Shown one piece after another: positions 7,159 through 14,951 of a stretch of DNA of 16,401 nucleotides. The DNA is from JBBECJ01 sp041751795. Its GTDB lineage: Bacteria > Chloroflexota > Chloroflexia > Thermomicrobiales > CFX8. The notes beneath the pieces are model-generated. The model did not search any database and was not told where the DNA came from. It saw only the letters and a program-made list of their open reading frames with translations. Position 1 is the stretch's first letter. Each line of letters starts with the position of its first letter. Made by a program: the position numbers and the translations under genes. The stretch is from NCBI GenBank assembly GCA_041751795.1, contig JBGSWU010000396.1, positions 1 through 16,401 of the forward strand, read 5' to 3'.

Positions 7159-9099
7159 TCAACGATATTCGTCGTTCTCCAACCAATCGTCATCGACGAT
7201 CGCTGGAATCGTGAACAGCATCCGCGTCCCACCATCTTCGGGGTGTTCGACCCAGATACTGCCTCCGTGGGCCTCGACAACGTGACGCGATAAGTACAAC
7301 CCCAGCCCCATGCCAGGCACACCACTGTCGATCGCACTACTGGCGCGGCTGAAACGATCGAACAGATCAGGCAGGTCCGACGTGTCGATGCCCGGGCCGT
7401 AATCCCGAACGTCAATAACCACCATGTTCTCGTGACGTTTGGCAGTCACGTCGATTGGTGTCGCTCCTGGCGAGTACTTGATCGCATTGTGGAGCAGGTT
7501 CCTGACAACCTGGTCGATCCGCTCAGGATCAGCCTCAGCGAGGAGTTCTGGTTCGATATCGAGCGTGATGACACGTCCTGGTGCGACACGCTGCATAGCG
7601 TCAACAGCACCCACAATTAGACGTCGAACGTGGACAGGTTCCGTTTCCATCCGCATTCGACCGGCTCGGATATTCGTGAGTTGCACCATGTTCTCGATCA
7701 AGCTTCCGAGGCGGTGGCTTTCAGTCGCGACGTCGGCAAGCAGTTCCTGCCGTGACACACTATCGAGTGTCTCCCAATTGCGCTGAAGCATCAGCGCGCC
7801 ACCCTGAATTGTCGTCAGCGGCGTGCGCAACTCGTGCGACACAAGTGAGAGAAAGTCGTCTTTGAGTTGCTCTGCGTCTTTGATTTCGGTGATGTCCTGA
7901 AACATCGTGACCGATCCAACGATGCAGCCATCCAGGTCAAGGATCGGCGAACTGTTGACAAGGACCGCGATGTTCCGCCCGTCTGGCAACTCAATCCGCA
8001 ATTCCAATCGATTGACGGTCTCACCGTTACGAAGCGATCGAACCGCTGGGATGGATTCAACCGGAAGCAACCCATCATCTGCATGGGTCCGAGGGTTCCG
8101 ATGAAGGAACTCATCAAGCGGCATTGGTGTTTTAATCTGCCAGCCAAGCAGGTTCGAGGCGTGCTTGTTGGCCAGTGTGACGCGCTCCGGATCACGTTCG
8201 GCCAATATTGCTGCCTCGGGGAGTTGGTCCAGAACGAGTTGGAGACGCTGCTGATGCGCTTCGAGTTGCTGGTAGAGCCGGGCATTTTCAATCGCCACTG
8301 CTGCATGCCGGGCCAGCACCTCAACCAGCCGTGCGTCCTCATCGTTGAACTCATCACCGGTACGTTTCTCAGTGAGATAGAGATTTCCGAGCACCTGACC
8401 GTGTGCCATGATCGGCACACCGAGGAAGCTCTTCATCGGCGGATGATGCTCTGGGAAACCAGCCGACGACGGATGCCCGTGCAGATCCTTCAACCGCAAT
8501 GTCCGCGGCTCTTTCAACAGCAGACCTAGCAATCCACGCCCGCGGGGACGGTCACCGATCCGCCTTTCCTCTTCGGGCGACATGCCCGAGGTGAGAAACG
8601 ATGCAAGATCGCCGGACGGCCCTGGGACTCCCAGCGCTGCGTATCGCGCGCCGGACACTTCTCTCGCCAGATCGACAATGCGATTCAGGACAATGTCGAT
8701 TGCCAGTTCACTGGTGATCGCCAGCACCGACCGCCCGGCGACTTCCAACTGGCTGGCCAGGTCGATCCGCTGCTGGTCAGCGTCGATCGATCTGCCCAGA
8801 CCTCGCGCCGCCAGTCGCAACGCTTCACGGTCACGCTCTTCGTCGGAACCGTCCGTGGCGTCAACGCGGCGAGGGCCGAGGACAAGAACAGCATCAGGCT
8901 CGCCATGATACCGGCAGGCAAAATAGTGTTGGTCATCAGCGACGAACGAATGCGGACCGCTCGCCCAGTCTCCAGCTGCTGCAAGCGCTGGTTGTTGGAG
9001 ACGAACGCTGACGTCCTTGATCCGCGCGACCGGAACGTCCAGTGCGATCGTCAGCGCATGACAGATCGGGATAATGATGTCACTCTGCATCATCAGCAT
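7159..9099 (-). CDS. GAF-PAS sensor histidine kinase with DosS/DosT-like GAF domain
   Basis: This 646-residue soluble kinase has an unassigned N-terminal region (about 1-125), GAF (about 130-280), PAS (about 290-412), HisKA with phosphoacceptor H422 in SLVSHELRTPL, and HATPase with NLLHNAIKYSP, RDYGPGID and GMGLGLYL. The GAF closely follows mycobacterial DosS/DosT GAF-A: RYAALGV, GLLGLLLKEP, LRLKDLHGHP, SAGFPEHHPPMKSFLGVP and GNLYLTEK. The second His of EHHPP (codon 8445-8443) aligns with the haem-ligating H149 of DosS. The Tyr of NLYL is 22 residues later, as in DosS Y171. Haem binding is inferred. The frame opens at a TTG at 9126; I prefer ATG 9099, with 9093 and 9090 as alternatives, all overlapping the regulator gene's end. 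It is the evident partner of that regulator. Confidence 0.93.
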   Translation of the reverse strand: MLMMQSDIIIPICHALTIALDVPVARIKDVSVRLQQPALAAAGDWASGPHSFVADDQHYFACRYHGEPDAVLVLGPRRVDATDGSDEERDREALRLAARGLGRSIDADQQRIDLASQLEVAGRSVLAITSELAIDIVLNRIVDLAREVSGARYAALGVPGPSGDLASFLTSGMSPEEERRIGDRPRGRGLLGLLLKEPRTLRLKDLHGHPSSAGFPEHHPPMKSFLGVPIMAHGQVLGNLYLTEKRTGDEFNDEDARLVEVLARHAAVAIENARLYQQLEAHQQRLQLVLDQLPEAAILAERDPERVTLANKHASNLLGWQIKTPMPLDEFLHRNPRTHADDGLLPVESIPAVRSLRNGETVNRLELRIELPDGRNIAVLVNSSPILDLDGCIVGSVTMFQDITEIKDAEQLKDDFLSLVSHELRTPLTTIQGGALMLQRNWETLDSVSRQELLADVATESHRLGSLIENMVQLTNIRAGRMRMETEPVHVRRLIVGAVDAMQRVAPGRVITLDIEPELLAEADPERIDQVVRNLLHNAIKYSPGATPIDVTAKRHENMVVIDVRDYGPGIDTSDLPDLFDRFSRASSAIDSGVPGMGLGLYLSRHVVEAHGGSIWVEHPEDGGTRMLFTIPAIVDDDWLENDEYR

Positions 9100-9790
9100 T
9101 GTTCGGCGTTTCGATCCGGTATCCAATTCCAGGGTAGGTCCGGATCAGCGGCGATTCATCGAGATGGTCGCCAAGCTTCTTGCGAATACGACTGATCCAC
9201 GTCCGCAGGTAATACGTTTCGTCGCGAAACTCTGGCCCCCAGATACGAGCGAGCATTTCACCATGCGTCATCACCCGTCCGGCGTTTGACGCCAGCAGGC
9301 TGAGCACTTCCCACTCGGTCTTGCTGAGAAGCACTTCCTCTCCGCGAACCATGACACGGCGGTTCGTCAACTCGATCGTAACGTCGTCATACTCAAGGAT
9401 CTGTGACGACGGCTGGGAAACCGACGATGTCCGCCTAAGCACTGCTGCAATGCGTGCAGACAGTTCATCCGGATCAAACGGCTTGGTGATGTAGTCGTCC
9501 GCGCCGAGGTCCAGACTTCGGACCGTATCGCGGCCCGATGTCCGTGCAGTCAACAGAATGATCGGCACTGTGGACTCAGCACGTATCCGGCGCAGCGCCT
9601 CGATCCCGTCCATACGCGGCATCATGATATCCAGGACGATGATATCCGGTTGTTCGTTCTCAAAAACATCGACAGCTTCCTGTCCATCCGTGGCTGTGAC
9701 AACACGGTAACCGTCCGCCTGCAGCTTCGTTCGAACGAGACGAAGAATCGGCGCATCGTCGTCGGCGACCAGAACCAGTTGCTTCTGCAC
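9080..9790 (-). CDS. OmpR/PhoB-family response regulator
   Basis: This 236-residue regulator has a receiver domain (about 1-118) with the acidic pocket D10-D12, phosphoacceptor D54 in IIVLDIMMPRMDG, T81 and K103. The winged-helix DNA-binding domain (about 133-228) has KTEWEVLSLLASNAGRVMT, the recognition region TYYLRTWISRIRKKLG and wing YPGIGYRIE, which is closest to the KdpE/OmpR group. It starts at GTG 9790, with AGGAG (9801-9797) six bases upstream. Its 3' end overlaps the kinase gene, indicating translational coupling and a cognate pair. It is divergent from a universal stress protein across a 208-bp shared upstream region. It probably controls that gene, itself and the Usp pair downstream; this is inferred from layout. 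Confidence 0.95.
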   Translation of the reverse strand: MQKQLVLVADDDAPILRLVRTKLQADGYRVVTATDGQEAVDVFENEQPDIIVLDIMMPRMDGIEALRRIRAESTVPIILLTARTSGRDTVRSLDLGADDYITKPFDPDELSARIAAVLRRTSSVSQPSSQILEYDDVTIELTNRRVMVRGEEVLLSKTEWEVLSLLASNAGRVMTHGEMLARIWGPEFRDETYYLRTWISRIRKKLGDHLDESPLIRTYPGIGYRIETPNNADDAE

Positions 9791-9998
9791 GTCGATCTCC
9801 TATGTTCTGCGCCGCGCCAGTTTGGCAGCGCGAGTTGCCAACCGTTCCAACCGCACACTTCGCGACATTGACACGAGATTGTAATGGTCTGCCAGCGGAT
9901 GAAACATGCGGGCCACGCCGATCTGGTTACCGTGAGTGAATGAATCGATTCTGGTGCGTTGGGTCGCCAGCACGGCAACTTTCAAGTGGGAGCTAGTC
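9791..9998. promoter_or_regulatory. Shared divergent upstream region of the two-component system and third Usp gene
   Basis: The 208-bp gap separates the regulator (minus) from the Usp gene (plus), so it must hold promoters for both. On the minus strand TACAAT (9883-9878) is a good -10 hexamer without a convincing -35. On the plus strand TTGACA (9868-9873) resembles a -35 but lacks a -10 at normal spacing. The heptamer CCAACCG occurs twice in tandem, at 9838-9844 and 9847-9853, a possible direct-repeat site for the OmpR-type regulator. No extra gene is supportable here. Confidence 0.4.
9988..9992 (+). promoter_or_regulatory. Ribosome binding site deciding the third Usp start
   Basis: GGGAG is followed by the six bases CTAGTC and ATG at 9999. 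The in-frame GTG at 9936 would add 21 residues unlike any Usp start, while the ATG places the conserved IIVPLDGS strand at residue 4. Confidence 0.75.
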
Positions 9999-10937
9999 AT
10001 GAACAGAATCATTGTGCCGCTGGATGGTTCAAAGCGCTCAGAACGTGCGATACCGTTCGCAGAAACGTTTGCAAGAACATTCGACAGCCGAATACAGCTT
10101 GTCCATGTTCTGGAGGATCCTGTCGCATTTAACCTGCTGCCAAGTCTGATTATCCCTGATCGGCTCGCTGCCGAGCAATACCTGAGGGACGTTCGAGAAC
10201 AAATATCGAATGACATCGAGGTTTCAAGCTACGTCCTCCGTGGAAAACCTGTCAAAAACATTCTCGATCTCGCAACCGATGGTGCTGGCGCGATGATCGT
10301 CATGTCATCGCATTCCAGGAGAGGCATTGACCGGCTCGTCCTCGGAAACGTTGCTGACAAGGTGCTACGACGTTCGATGGTTCCGGTCGTACTCGTGCGC
10401 AGTTCGAGCCCACCAGTAGACGGGACGTTTCAATCGCTGCTCGTACCGCTCGACAAGACGACGTACAGTGAAACAGCGCTGTCAGTTGCAACCGATCTCG
10501 CGCAGCGCAGCGATGCCACACTTGCATTAGTCCATGTCTGCGAGCCATTCTGGGTGTCGCCATACGCATCGAATGAGTCTCAACTGTCATACGTTGGGTA
10601 CGATCGAGAACGTGACGTGGATCGTGAAAGCCTGGAAACGGGGCGGTACTATCTCGACCGACTTGCTCGAGAGATTCGTTCCAAAGGCATAAGGTCCATC
10701 TGGGAAGTACGTTTCGGCAAGCCCGCCGACGAGATCCTTCGCGCTGCTGAAACAACGGGCGCGGACCTCATCGTCATGGCGACGCACGACCGGCACGGCA
10801 TTCGCCGGCTGGCACTTGGCAGTGTGACGAGTGAGGTACTCCAACGCGGGAAGGTGCCGGTTCTCGCAATACCTCCACACGCTATTGGAAACGAACGGGC
10901 CACGATTGCCCGGCTGCTTTCGACCCAGCAATATTGA
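9999..10937 (+). CDS. Tandem-domain universal stress protein (UspA family)
   Basis: This 312-residue protein has two Usp domains. Domain 1 (about 1-140) begins RIIVPLDGSKRSERA and ends SSHSRRGIDRLVLGN, and domain 2 (about 145-300) begins SLLVPLDKTTYSETA and ends ATHDRHGIRRLALGS. In both, the glycine after the loop histidine is replaced (S and D). Domain 1 also has N instead of S after the final glycine, so nucleotide binding may be weakened. It is divergent from the OmpR-type regulator and precedes the CoA-transferase gene by 99 bp with a strong hairpin between. With the two minus-strand copies it makes six Usp domains around one two-component system. I expect it to be induced by that system, by analogy to DosR-controlled Usp genes of mycobacteria. 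Confidence 0.92.
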   Translation: MNRIIVPLDGSKRSERAIPFAETFARTFDSRIQLVHVLEDPVAFNLLPSLIIPDRLAAEQYLRDVREQISNDIEVSSYVLRGKPVKNILDLATDGAGAMIVMSSHSRRGIDRLVLGNVADKVLRRSMVPVVLVRSSSPPVDGTFQSLLVPLDKTTYSETALSVATDLAQRSDATLALVHVCEPFWVSPYASNESQLSYVGYDRERDVDRESLETGRYYLDRLAREIRSKGIRSIWEVRFGKPADEILRAAETTGADLIVMATHDRHGIRRLALGSVTSEVLQRGKVPVLAIPPHAIGNERATIARLLSTQQY

Positions 10938-10961
10938 GTTTCTACCGTCGTTGACCGCAGT

Positions 10962-10997
10962 ACTCGCGACAGGTCGGCCCACCAACCTGTCGCGAGT
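10962..10997 (+). terminator. Perfect 13-bp hairpin between Usp and CoA-transferase genes
   Basis: ACTCGCGACAGGT (10962-10974) and its exact complement ACCTGTCGCGAGT (10985-10997) enclose a 10-base loop. The stem begins 24 bp after the Usp stop. The following sequence TGCCGTGTTTCG has only a short T run, so this is either a weak intrinsic terminator with readthrough, a transcript-stabilising structure, or an operator. The stem itself is certain; its role is inferred. Confidence 0.6.
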
Positions 10998-11036
10998 TGC
11001 CGTGTTTCGATCTGTTAGATGAAGGAATGATCATTC

Positions 11037-12335
11037 ATGACCGTTACCGAGCCACGTTCACGATCAAGCAACTGTTCACCTGACGAAGCCGTTAAGACGA
11101 TTCAGTCAGGAGATCGTGTCTTCGTGCATGGCTCGTGCGCCACGCCACATCTCCTCATTGACGCGCTCGTCCGACGCGCACCTGAACTCCGCAACGTTCG
11201 CATCACCCATCTCCATACTGATGGCGCGGCTCCGTATGCCGCAAACAGGATGGAAGACAGTTTCCGGCACGAAGCGTTGTTTGTTGGATCGAATGTGCGT
11301 GACGCCGTTCATGAAGGTCGGGCTGATTACATTCCGGCGTTCCTGTCGGATATTCCTGATATGTTTCGCGACGGTCAATTGCCAATCGATGTCGCGCTGC
11401 TCAACCTTTCACCGCCCGATGCGCATGGCTACTGCTCGCTCGGGACCGCCGTTGACTGCGCACTCAGCGCGGCTCTGCATGCTCGAACCGTGATCGCCCA
11501 GATCAACCGTGCAGTGCCGAGGACGCTTGGAAACAGTTTCGTCCACATCGATCGCATCGATGTGGCGGTCGAGGTCGATCAGCCTCTGGATGAGATTCCT
11601 GACAAACCAGCATCGGACATCGAGCGGAGGATTGGCGACCACGTCGCTTCCCTTGTTGAGGACAGGTCGACGCTGCAAATCGGGATCGGCAGCATCCCCG
11701 ACGCTGTTCTCGAAGCGCTCCGGAATCATCGCGGGCTGGGCGTCCACAGCGAGATGTTCTCTGATGGTGTTGTCGATCTCGTCGAGCGTGGCGTGATCAC
11801 CGGCGAACATAACCCGCTCCATCCCGGCAAGCTGGTGAGTTCGTTTGTCATGGGAACAACGCGACTTTATGATTTCGTCAACGACAATCCTCAGATCGAG
11901 ATGCATCCGGTCGATTACGTCAACGACACTGCTGTCATCCGACGCAACTATCGAATGGTCGCCATCAACTCAGCTCTGGAAATCGATTTGACCGGGCAGG
12001 TCTGCGCGTCGTCGATTGGCGACCGCATTTACAGCGGCATCGGTGGGCAGGCGGACTTTATGCGCGGCGCGGCGCTGGCCGAGGGTGGCAAACCGATCCT
12101 CGCCATGCCGTCAACCGCCGCGCGCGGAACTGCGTCGCGGATCGTCGGCCACCTGCGTCCGGGGGCGATGCTTACGTTGGTCCAGGGTAATCTGCGCTAT
12201 GTCGTGACCGAGTACGGGATTGCTGACCTGTTCGGCAAGAACCTGCGTGAACGCGCTACGGCGCTGATCGAGATTGCTCACCCTGACTTCCGCGACGAGT
12301 TGACAGCGTTTGCCCGCGGGCTGAACCGACTGTAA
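11037..12335 (+). CDS. Acetyl-CoA hydrolase / CoA-transferase (CAT1/4-hydroxybutyrate CoA-transferase family)
   Basis: The 432-residue enzyme belongs to the family that moves CoA between acyl-CoA and a carboxylate (acetate, butyrate, succinate, 4-hydroxybutyrate) or hydrolyses acetyl-CoA. Visible landmarks are FVHGSCATP near the start, LNLSPPDAHGYCSLG, LQIGIGSIPDAVLEAL, GVHSEMFSDGVVDL, whose E239 is the expected thioester-forming catalytic glutamate, and the CoA-binding GIGGQADFMRGA (334 on). The C-terminal domain has VTEYGIADLFGKNLRERA. The length is normal for the family. The ATG at 11037 follows AAGGA by about 11 bases. It may be expressed from its own promoter or by readthrough from the Usp gene upstream. 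In context it could serve acetate or short-chain acid metabolism when respiration slows, which is inference; the actual acyl donor and acceptor cannot be read from sequence. Confidence 0.92.
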   Translation: MTVTEPRSRSSNCSPDEAVKTIQSGDRVFVHGSCATPHLLIDALVRRAPELRNVRITHLHTDGAAPYAANRMEDSFRHEALFVGSNVRDAVHEGRADYIPAFLSDIPDMFRDGQLPIDVALLNLSPPDAHGYCSLGTAVDCALSAALHARTVIAQINRAVPRTLGNSFVHIDRIDVAVEVDQPLDEIPDKPASDIERRIGDHVASLVEDRSTLQIGIGSIPDAVLEALRNHRGLGVHSEMFSDGVVDLVERGVITGEHNPLHPGKLVSSFVMGTTRLYDFVNDNPQIEMHPVDYVNDTAVIRRNYRMVAINSALEIDLTGQVCASSIGDRIYSGIGGQADFMRGAALAEGGKPILAMPSTAARGTASRIVGHLRPGAMLTLVQGNLRYVVTEYGIADLFGKNLRERATALIEIAHPDFRDELTAFARGLNRL

Positions 12336-12387
12336 CCGTCCTCGATCGCAGATACTGGCCAAGGGGTTGATAGATGAACGACGATGG

Positions 12388-13254
12388 CTACATGGCGTCA
12401 GCCACGAGTACATAGAAATCACTCACGGCATCGTCTCCAGACAGCGATGGCGAGATGCTCCGAAGCGCAAAGCCAGCCTCGTTGAGCATCGCGCGATACT
12501 GCTCATCCGAGTACGCTTGCATGCTCTGGGCATACCGGTTCACTGCCGCTGTTTCGGCATCGACGACGTAATATCGCTCGGTCGCGACCCACTGATTGGC
12601 ATCCCAGTCGCATTCGTGAAGCAGCATGTGAGGGCGATCGGAAAACAAGCCGCGCTCAGCCGTGCGCCATGTCGATGGGGATGTCCCGATCTGCCGTACA
12701 GCATCGCTAGTGTGAACCTCCAGCAGTAGCCTGCCACCGGTGCGAAGGGACCGTCGCGCCTTCGTGAGGATCAACTGTGCGTCGGCGGCACGAAACACGT
12801 TGAACTCACCGAAGGTGAGCATCACGAGGTCGAAATCACTGTCGAGATTCGCATCACGGATATCTGCAAGGTGATAGGTGCAATCGAGTGTGCGAGCTAT
12901 CGCATGTTTTCTGGCGTAGTCTATCGACGCAGGACTGAGGTCAACCCCGACGCACGAATGGCCGAGTTCAGCCAACCGCGCGAGGTAGAAACCCGGTCCA
13001 CACCCGAACTCCAGAATGCGAGATCCGCTGCGGTCCACGACCACCCGCTCGATCCACTCGACGTGGGCGTCGATGATCGAGAATCGTCGACTGGCGTGGT
13101 CATGCGCCTGTGACATATGCTCGTCGAGCATCCGCCTGCTGAACCCGGGCTCGTGCCAGGGAATCTTCTCTCCCTCTGCCCATGGTTCCGGCGTCGTCCG
13201 CCTGATGACATCCAGCAGATGCATTTCGACCATCGAGGAATCGAGTGCACTCAC
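12388..13254 (-). CDS. Class I SAM-dependent methyltransferase
   Basis: The 288-residue protein has a Rossmann methyltransferase core. Motif I is ILEFGCGPGF (80-89), followed by the acidic VGVDLSP strand end, the adenine-contacting stretch YHLADIRD, and FDLVMLTFGEFN for motif IV. The amino-terminal 70 residues (IPWHEPGFSRRMLDEHMSQAHD) form a conserved-looking cap seen in a family of small methyltransferases of unknown substrate. It starts at GTG 13254, which overlaps the upstream kinase's TGA as GTGA, so the genes are translationally coupled. Internal ATGs at 13233 and 13224 are alternatives; no clear Shine-Dalgarno precedes any. The pairing with an Rv2004c-like kinase recalls the Rv2003c-Rv2004c neighbours of Mycobacterium tuberculosis. 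The substrate is unknown. Confidence 0.88.
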   Translation of the reverse strand: MSALDSSMVEMHLLDVIRRTTPEPWAEGEKIPWHEPGFSRRMLDEHMSQAHDHASRRFSIIDAHVEWIERVVVDRSGSRILEFGCGPGFYLARLAELGHSCVGVDLSPASIDYARKHAIARTLDCTYHLADIRDANLDSDFDLVMLTFGEFNVFRAADAQLILTKARRSLRTGGRLLLEVHTSDAVRQIGTSPSTWRTAERGLFSDRPHMLLHECDWDANQWVATERYYVVDAETAAVNRYAQSMQAYSDEQYRAMLNEAGFALRSISPSLSGDDAVSDFYVLVADAM

Positions 13255-14879
13255 GGTTGTTGGGTCTCATTCGAACTAAGTGCATCTGGAAGTAGTCGTC
13301 GGGCAAGATCATCGACGGCGCTGGCGACGACCTCGAAGCCAGGCCTCCCAGCATCGACGCGAACATGCTGCCAGTCGTCAACATCGGTGACTGGCTCAAA
13401 TCGCTCGGCCTGAATCAGATATGTCTCCCAGGTCGCATCAGATATCGCCGTCTCGTCCTGCTCGCGCGCGGCAAGACGCTGCTTCACGACGGAGCGATCG
13501 GCAACGGTTTCAACAACGAACGCCAGCGCACCGACTCGTCGCGCGAGATCGAATGCGTCCTGTCGTTGCTTGCGCTGTTGGAATGTTGCGTCCAGTACAA
13601 CCGACTGACCTTCGGTGAGCAATGCGGACGCCCGTTCGAACATCGTGGAGTATGTCCGGCGCGAAAAATCTGCAGAGTAGATGCCACCCCCATACTCGTC
13701 GCGGCGATGCGTTCCCTCCGACAGGCCAGCCAACTGCTTCCGGACAGCGTCGGATGAAACTACCGTCATGTCTCGTGCTGAGGCGATACCCTGAGCAACC
13801 GTCGACTTCCCCGTTCCGGACAGTCCAGTCATTACCACCAGAGAAGGAATCTGGAACTTCGACGCATACTGGCAGGCAAGGTCGAAATAGTGGCGGGCGG
13901 ACGATCGAGCAGTGTTCTTCGCTTCTGTGGGGATTTCTGGCTCATCCAATTGGAAACTGTTGACTTTTCCTCGCACAAACGCTCGATAGCACTTGTAGAA
14001 GTCCAGGACACGATCCATTTCGTCGTCGCCTGTGACACGCTGATACCGGCGTACGAAACACTCGGCAAGGTCCGGTCGGCCGCGACGATCCAGGTCCATC
14101 GCGAGGAACGCAACTTCAGAGGCGACGTCAGAATAGCGAAAGCGTCGATTGAACTCAATGCAGTCATAGACGCAGATGTCGTCAGTGAAGCAAACTGCCG
14201 ACGCTCGCAAGTCGCCGTGACAATCACGGATTCTCCCCGACTGGACTCGCTCTTCCAGGACGGACTGGTAACGGACCAGGAACGCTGAGATCGTCGCTTC
14301 CACGAACGCAACCTGCCAGTCGGTCAGCGTCACACCGATAAATGGTCGCACCTGATCGAGGTTCTCGACCCAGTTTTGTTCAATCGTCCGGGAGGAGCCG
14401 AAGCGATCGATTCGTGCTCCAGTCTCCGATTCGTGGTGGAAGTCTGCGATCTTGTCGGCCAATCGCTCGACCATCGCTGCATCAACTCGGTCCTCGGACA
14501 GGAGGTGGTCCATCATCAGGTCGTGAGGCAATCGTCGCATCTGGACGGCATAGTCGACCACCGTGCCGGAGCCACCGACGCGATACGTCCCACCATGTTG
14601 CGTTACTGGGACGACACCACGGTAGGTATCGTCACAGAGTCTGCGGTTGAGTCTGACTTCCTCGTTGCAGTAGAAGTGACGCCGCTTCAGCGTGGTGAAG
14701 TTCAGGAATCCGAGATTAAGGGGCTTCTTGATCTTATACACCACGTCACCAGCCATCAGCACATATGAAATATGCGTCTGAACCAGTTCAACATCACCAA
14801 CTGGATGCGGATATGCGGTAGGGTCAAGCAGCCCGGCGATGTGTGCCGGAAGGTTCGTCTTAACCAGTGCATCACTCAC
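13251..14879 (-). CDS. Bifunctional APH-like / P-loop kinase protein (Rv2004c-like)
   Basis: This 542-residue protein has two modules. The N-terminal half is APH-like, with THISYVLMAGD, YKIKKPLNLGFLNF, EEVRLNRRL, CHGDL (H221, D223) and YDCIEF (D239). The C-terminal third is a P-loop kinase with Walker A GLSGTGKS (352-359; K358). DATFQQRKQR and a later arginine-rich stretch suggest a zeta-toxin or gluconate-kinase-like fold. The combination is typical of proteins named bifunctional aminoglycoside phosphotransferase/ATP-binding protein, including DosR-regulated Rv2004c, whose substrate is unknown to me. The frame extends to a GTG at 14918, but GTG 14879 has GAGGAG nine bases upstream and gives the usual family length before the AYPHPV segment; ATGs at 14909 and 14900 are alternatives. 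It follows a DksA/TraR-like gene and overlaps the methyltransferase. Confidence 0.9.
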   Translation of the reverse strand: MSDALVKTNLPAHIAGLLDPTAYPHPVGDVELVQTHISYVLMAGDVVYKIKKPLNLGFLNFTTLKRRHFYCNEEVRLNRRLCDDTYRGVVPVTQHGGTYRVGGSGTVVDYAVQMRRLPHDLMMDHLLSEDRVDAAMVERLADKIADFHHESETGARIDRFGSSRTIEQNWVENLDQVRPFIGVTLTDWQVAFVEATISAFLVRYQSVLEERVQSGRIRDCHGDLRASAVCFTDDICVYDCIEFNRRFRYSDVASEVAFLAMDLDRRGRPDLAECFVRRYQRVTGDDEMDRVLDFYKCYRAFVRGKVNSFQLDEPEIPTEAKNTARSSARHYFDLACQYASKFQIPSLVVMTGLSGTGKSTVAQGIASARDMTVVSSDAVRKQLAGLSEGTHRRDEYGGGIYSADFSRRTYSTMFERASALLTEGQSVVLDATFQQRKQRQDAFDLARRVGALAFVVETVADRSVVKQRLAAREQDETAISDATWETYLIQAERFEPVTDVDDWQHVRVDAGRPGFEVVASAVDDLARRLLPDALSSNETQQP

Positions 14880-14888
14880 AACCAGTTG

Positions 14889-14894
14889 CTCCTC
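14889..14894 (-). promoter_or_regulatory. Ribosome binding site favouring the GTG 14879 start of the kinase
   Basis: On the minus strand GAGGAG (14894-14889) is followed by nine bases and GTG at 14879-14877. The upstream candidate starts (GTG 14918, ATG 14909, ATG 14900) lack a site of this quality. This choice leaves 72 bp between the DksA/TraR-like stop and the kinase start. Confidence 0.55.
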
Positions 14895-14951
14895 GCACAT
14901 ATCGAACATCTCGCCCACTATCCGTCGAACGACGCTGGCGCGTTCGGACGA

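Noticed and set aside
7867..8529. Plus-strand open frame of 220 codons
   Set aside because: It is antisense to the GAF-PAS kinase, whose protein is clearly real; the translation has no recognisable motif.
9868..9873. TTGACA as a -35 for the third Usp gene
   Set aside because: No acceptable -10 hexamer lies 16-18 bases downstream, so I do not call a promoter from it.
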